In this document: positions 61,462 to 64,000 of the stretch, one piece after another | Layout of the letters: each line of letters begins with the position of its first letter | Position numbering within the stretch: the stretch's first letter is position 1 | Assembly: GCF_007855645.1 (NCBI RefSeq) | Contig: NZ_CP042262.1 | Span: forward strand, 310,001 to 374,000 | DNA from: Qingshengfaniella alkalisoli | GTDB lineage: Bacteria; Pseudomonadota; Alphaproteobacteria; Rhodobacterales; Rhodobacteraceae | Direction: 5' to 3' | DNA: 64,000 bases | Notes under the pieces: generated by a model | The model's database searches: none | Seen by the model: only the letters and a program-made list of their open reading frames with translations | What the model was told of the DNA's origin: nothing | Position numbers and translations under genes: made by a program

Positions 61462-63042
61462 TCAGTCCTTTTCCACCAAGCGGTAAAAGACGAAGTCAGA
61501 CGTCGCACCATTCACGTAGCCCGTCACATCTTCGCCCATGGCAACCTGATAAGATGCCTGGAACATGATGACGATAGGCGATTTTTCCTGCACGCGTTCT
61601 TGCAGTTCGACATACATCTCTTCGCGCTTCGCCGGATCGGATTCCGTCAGTGCCGCCGTCGTCATGTCGTTCATGTCGTCCGGAACAGCCCAAGCATTGC
61701 GCCACGTCGTGGTTGCCGCATACGCGTCATCCGAGTTGTTCGAATTATAGGCGAAAGCCTTGGCGTTGGAATGCGGATCCATGAAGTCCGGGCCCCAATA
61801 CAGCAACATCGCCTCGTGGCTGCGTTCGCGATACTTGGTGATGACCTGCGATCCGGTGCCGGGAAGTATCTCGAAATTGATACCTGCATCGGCAAAGCTG
61901 GCTTGCAGCGATTGTGCCATGTCGGTGAAGGGGGCTGAATTGATCACGTCGAGCGTCACGCTGATAGGCGTTTCGACACCTGCATCTGCAAGGATCTGCT
62001 TGGCCTTTTCGGGATCATAGGTGAATGGCGTTTCGTCATAGGAACCGGGGAAGCCCTTCGGCCAGAACGCCTGGTGGACTTCCATCTGCCCCTTGATGAT
62101 CGAATTGGTCATGCCCTCGTAATCCACCAGGTAGCGCGCGGCATCCCAAACGGCTTCCGGTGTCAGGCTTTCCGTCTTCTGGTTGAAGGACAGGAAATGA
62201 ACCGCGGATTGAGGATAGACTTCGACCTTGATGTCGTCAGATGTGATCGAGTCGATCTGATCCGGTGTCAGGTTCTTTGCCATGTCGATATCGCCGGATT
62301 CCAGCAGCAATTGCTGGGTTGCGGCTTCGGCAACGTGACGGATTATGACGCTGTCGATCTTCGGGCCGTCCTTGAAATAATCGTCATTGGCGGTCAGCCG
62401 CACCAGCTCTGCCGGACGGTAGCTTTGCAGTGCGAAAGGACCGGAACCGGCCGCGTTGGCGTTGAGCCACGCGTTGCCCATATCGCCATCCTGTTCGTGT
62501 TCAAGCACTGTGGCCTTGTCCACAACGGAGGCCGGACGCGCAGCCAGAACGTTCAAAACGAATGCCGGAGAAAAATCGCCATCGTACTTGACGGTCACGG
62601 TATTTCCGTCGGCGGTGACCATCTCTTCGACGTTTTCAGGTGTCCAGCCAAGCTGTGTCAGGATGAACGCCGGGGTCAGGTTCAGCTTGATGACGCGCGC
62701 GAAGGACCAGACCACGTCCTCGCCACGCACAGGGTTGCCAGAGGTGAATACAGCATCATCGCGAAGCGTGAAGGTGATGGTCTTGTTTTCCGGATCGACC
62801 GCCCAGTCGGTCGCGAGCCCTGCGGCCAATGTCGTCGGATCTTCCGCATCATATTGGACCAGGCGGTCATACAGATTGGTGACCAATTCTCCGGATGTGA
62901 ACTCATAGGCCTGCGCGGGGTCAATCGCGACGATGTCGTCAATGTTCTGTGCGACGACCAGGACGTCGTCGGGGGTTTCGGCATGTGCGGCCAATGGCAA
63001 AGCCATCACCGTCGCCAAAAGAGAAGCTTTCAAGTGGTTCAT
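61462..63042 (-). CDS. ABC transporter substrate-binding protein, family 5 (peptide/dipeptide type)
   Basis: A 526-residue periplasmic protein: signal peptide ends near PLAAHA; the mature part runs ETPDDVLVVAQNIDDIVAIDPAQAYEF and the family-5 core KTITFTLRDDAVFTSGNPVRGEDVVWSF (about 95-122), with the later LARYLVDYE-type block. Peptides, opines, nickel or oligosaccharide-like cargo are all possible. It lies head-out next to a cupin regulator and a divergent DppB-type permease; the rest of the importer is beyond the window. Confidence 0.86.
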   Translation of the reverse strand: MNHLKASLLATVMALPLAAHAETPDDVLVVAQNIDDIVAIDPAQAYEFTSGELVTNLYDRLVQYDAEDPTTLAAGLATDWAVDPENKTITFTLRDDAVFTSGNPVRGEDVVWSFARVIKLNLTPAFILTQLGWTPENVEEMVTADGNTVTVKYDGDFSPAFVLNVLAARPASVVDKATVLEHEQDGDMGNAWLNANAAGSGPFALQSYRPAELVRLTANDDYFKDGPKIDSVIIRHVAEAATQQLLLESGDIDMAKNLTPDQIDSITSDDIKVEVYPQSAVHFLSFNQKTESLTPEAVWDAARYLVDYEGMTNSIIKGQMEVHQAFWPKGFPGSYDETPFTYDPEKAKQILADAGVETPISVTLDVINSAPFTDMAQSLQASFADAGINFEILPGTGSQVITKYRERSHEAMLLYWGPDFMDPHSNAKAFAYNSNNSDDAYAATTTWRNAWAVPDDMNDMTTAALTESDPAKREEMYVELQERVQEKSPIVIMFQASYQVAMGEDVTGYVNGATSDFVFYRLVEKD

Positions 63043-63063
63043 ACAACTCTCCTTGTTGGGTGT

Positions 63064-63702
63064 TCAGTTATTGTCATTCGCTGGCACCAATCTGCTGACT
63101 GGCGTGGCGCCGCTTTCGCTCAGGACCTCCAGCGTCCCGGTCCACAGGATCCGCGCCGGTCGATCCGTCTGGTTTGCCCATGAATGCGGGGCGCTGCCGC
63201 TGTAGTGCAGACTGTCCCCCTCACGCATCACGAAGCTTTGGCCGTTGAGCGCCTGAACGATTTCGCCTTCCAGCACAAAGACAATCTCTTCGCCTTCATG
63301 TTGCACGGTTTCCGATTCATAGCCCGGCGGGACGTGCAACAAGTAAGATGACAACTCGGAGCCCGGGAACTGCGCGCCAAGCGCTTCGTAGCGGACCTGA
63401 GACCCGTCGAGCGCAAACTGTGGGCGAGCACCGGCGCGGGTAAGCGCGTCAGCCGGTTTCGGCGTTGCGACAAAGTAGTCCAGCCCGACGCCCAGTCCCT
63501 GCGCGATCTGTGCCAGTGTTCCGAGCGAAGGCGTCGCGTTGTTCCGCTCGACCTGGCTGAGGTAACCGACCGACAACCCCGCACTGTCGCACAGGGTCTG
63601 CAGGGTGAGTCCCAACTGCTTTCGACGTTTTCGGATCAACGGCCCTATGTTGGGTTCTTGGATCGACCTTGGACTGGTCACGTGCGATTTGGCTCCGTGC
63701 AT
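63064..63702 (-). CDS. XRE-family regulator with C-terminal cupin
   Basis: A 212-residue protein: an N-terminal XRE helix-turn-helix (GPLIRKRRKQLGLTLQTLCDSAGLSVGYLSQVERNNATPSL) and a C-terminal cupin (VQHEGEEIVFVLEGEIV and SLHYSGSAPHSWAN). Such regulators sense a small molecule in the cupin and control transport or catabolic genes beside them. The ATG at 63702 is chosen over a TTG at 63744. It lies 21 bases downstream of the regulator-to-binding-protein border and diverges from the permease. Confidence 0.86.
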   Translation of the reverse strand: MHGAKSHVTSPRSIQEPNIGPLIRKRRKQLGLTLQTLCDSAGLSVGYLSQVERNNATPSLGTLAQIAQGLGVGLDYFVATPKPADALTRAGARPQFALDGSQVRYEALGAQFPGSELSSYLLHVPPGYESETVQHEGEEIVFVLEGEIVQALNGQSFVMREGDSLHYSGSAPHSWANQTDRPARILWTGTLEVLSESGATPVSRLVPANDNN

Positions 63703-63784
63703 CAAAATTTTTTTGATTGAAACAAACTTTTGTGTTTTACCCAAGCAAAATCTTTATCCGCGGAAAGAGAACGGTCCCCGGCTC
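63703..63784. promoter_or_regulatory. Divergent control region before the peptide ABC permease
   Basis: An AT-rich 82-base gap with runs of A and T (about 63702-63745) between the cupin regulator and the permease gene. It should contain promoters for both directions and the binding site of the regulator. No exact palindrome of length above 10 was noted. Confidence 0.4.
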
Positions 63785-64000
63785 GTGACATTCAGCTCGT
63801 TTAAATCCCACCCGTCCGTGAAGTTTCTCGGAAGCCTTCTCGGGTTCGCCGTGGTGGTTGGCCTGACCTTCCTGGGGCTGCTTGCCATCACGTTCTTCAT
63901 CGGGCGTGTCGTGCCCATCGATCCCGTTCTTGCCGTGGTTGGTGATCGCGCGACGCAGGAGCTATACGACGCAACGCGCGAGGCGATGGGGCTGAACCGG
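63785..64000 (+). CDS. Peptide-type ABC transporter permease (DppB-like), N-terminal part
   Basis: Seventy-two codons up to the window end. A GTG at 63785 opens FLGSLLGFAVVVGLTFLGLLAITFFIGRVVPIDPVLAVVGD, the typical first membrane segment and following loop of DppB/OppB permeases. It diverges from the cupin regulator and the family-5 binding protein and probably belongs to the same importer. The stop lies outside the window. Confidence 0.82.
   Translation, partial: MTFSSFKSHPSVKFLGSLLGFAVVVGLTFLGLLAITFFIGRVVPIDPVLAVVGDRATQELYDATREAMGLNR

Noticed and set aside
1-64000. CRISPR arrays, tRNA and rRNA genes
   Set aside because: No regularly spaced repeats, no cloverleaf-like or rRNA-like stretches were noticed on either strand; short tRNAs in the gaps cannot be fully excluded by eye.

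Overview
The window reads as a high-GC alphaproteobacterial chromosome, most likely from the Rhodobacterales (Roseobacter/Paracoccus/Rhodobacter relatives). The evidence is a complete RpoE-ChrR singlet-oxygen module with its usual partner genes, an HvrA-type H-NS protein, a VPLPA-CTERM surface protein, a two-hairpin CCUCCUCCC-loop ('cuckoo'/CcsR-type) small RNA, and a DUF6525-like reading frame. No rRNA, tRNA or CRISPR array was seen.

Layout. 0-6.2 kb holds stress and detoxification genes: the end of an arsenic operon (GAPDH-arsJ), a BigR-type persulfide module (bigR divergent from two YeeE/YedE genes and blh), and a MerR regulator divergent from an MFS exporter. 6.3-14.8 kb holds an M20 amidohydrolase, a graveyard of an IS3 transposase and a dihydropyrimidinase tail, an 8-oxoguanine-deaminase-like enzyme, a SleB-type lipoprotein and an ABC importer whose ATPase converges on its permease and binding protein. 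14.9-15.6 kb is an internally deleted IS30. 15.8-18.7 kb is a metal cluster (DUF1007, NicO permease, CobW GTPase behind a Zur-like box). 19.5-27.0 kb is the RpoE/ChrR region: three promoter candidates share a TGATCC -35, an 18-nt spacer and a TA-starting -10, and lie before rpoE-chrR, before the FAD oxidoreductase/DUF1365/MFS/DUF2177 operon, and before a fasciclin protein.

27.3-37.2 kb is mixed accessory DNA: a secreted nuclease-like protein with a VPLPA-CTERM anchor, a DeoR regulator, a periplasmic nucleosidase, two glycosyltransferases (one frameshifted), GloA, a PACE transporter, ExoD, the two-hairpin sRNA, an EamA transporter and an H-NS protein. 37.6-45.2 kb is the most striking block: an expanded GAK system. 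Seven tightly packed minus-strand genes encode a Nudix hydrolase, a PhoU-like/phosphotransferase fusion, an ATP-grasp enzyme, HprK-related kinase B, a histidine phosphatase, a metallophosphoesterase and an amphi-Trp protein; a CofD-like protein diverges from them. Almost every member handles phosphate, yet the function of GAK systems is, to my knowledge, unknown.

45.5-61.4 kb is a cyclitol/sugar catabolic island: an RbsABC-like importer (two genes carry single-base frameshifts), an RpiR regulator, four Gfo/Idh/MocA dehydrogenases, a 2-hydroxyacid dehydrogenase, an HpaI aldolase, a semialdehyde dehydrogenase, IolG, IolD, IolE and two SDRs. iolB, iolC and iolA are absent, which suggests a non-canonical, possibly non-phosphorylated route after IolD. 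A TGCAA-N6-TTGCA palindrome occurs before the transporter and again between iolG and iolD, which suggests one shared regulator. 61.5-64 kb starts a peptide-type ABC importer (binding protein, cupin regulator, and a divergent permease cut by the window end).
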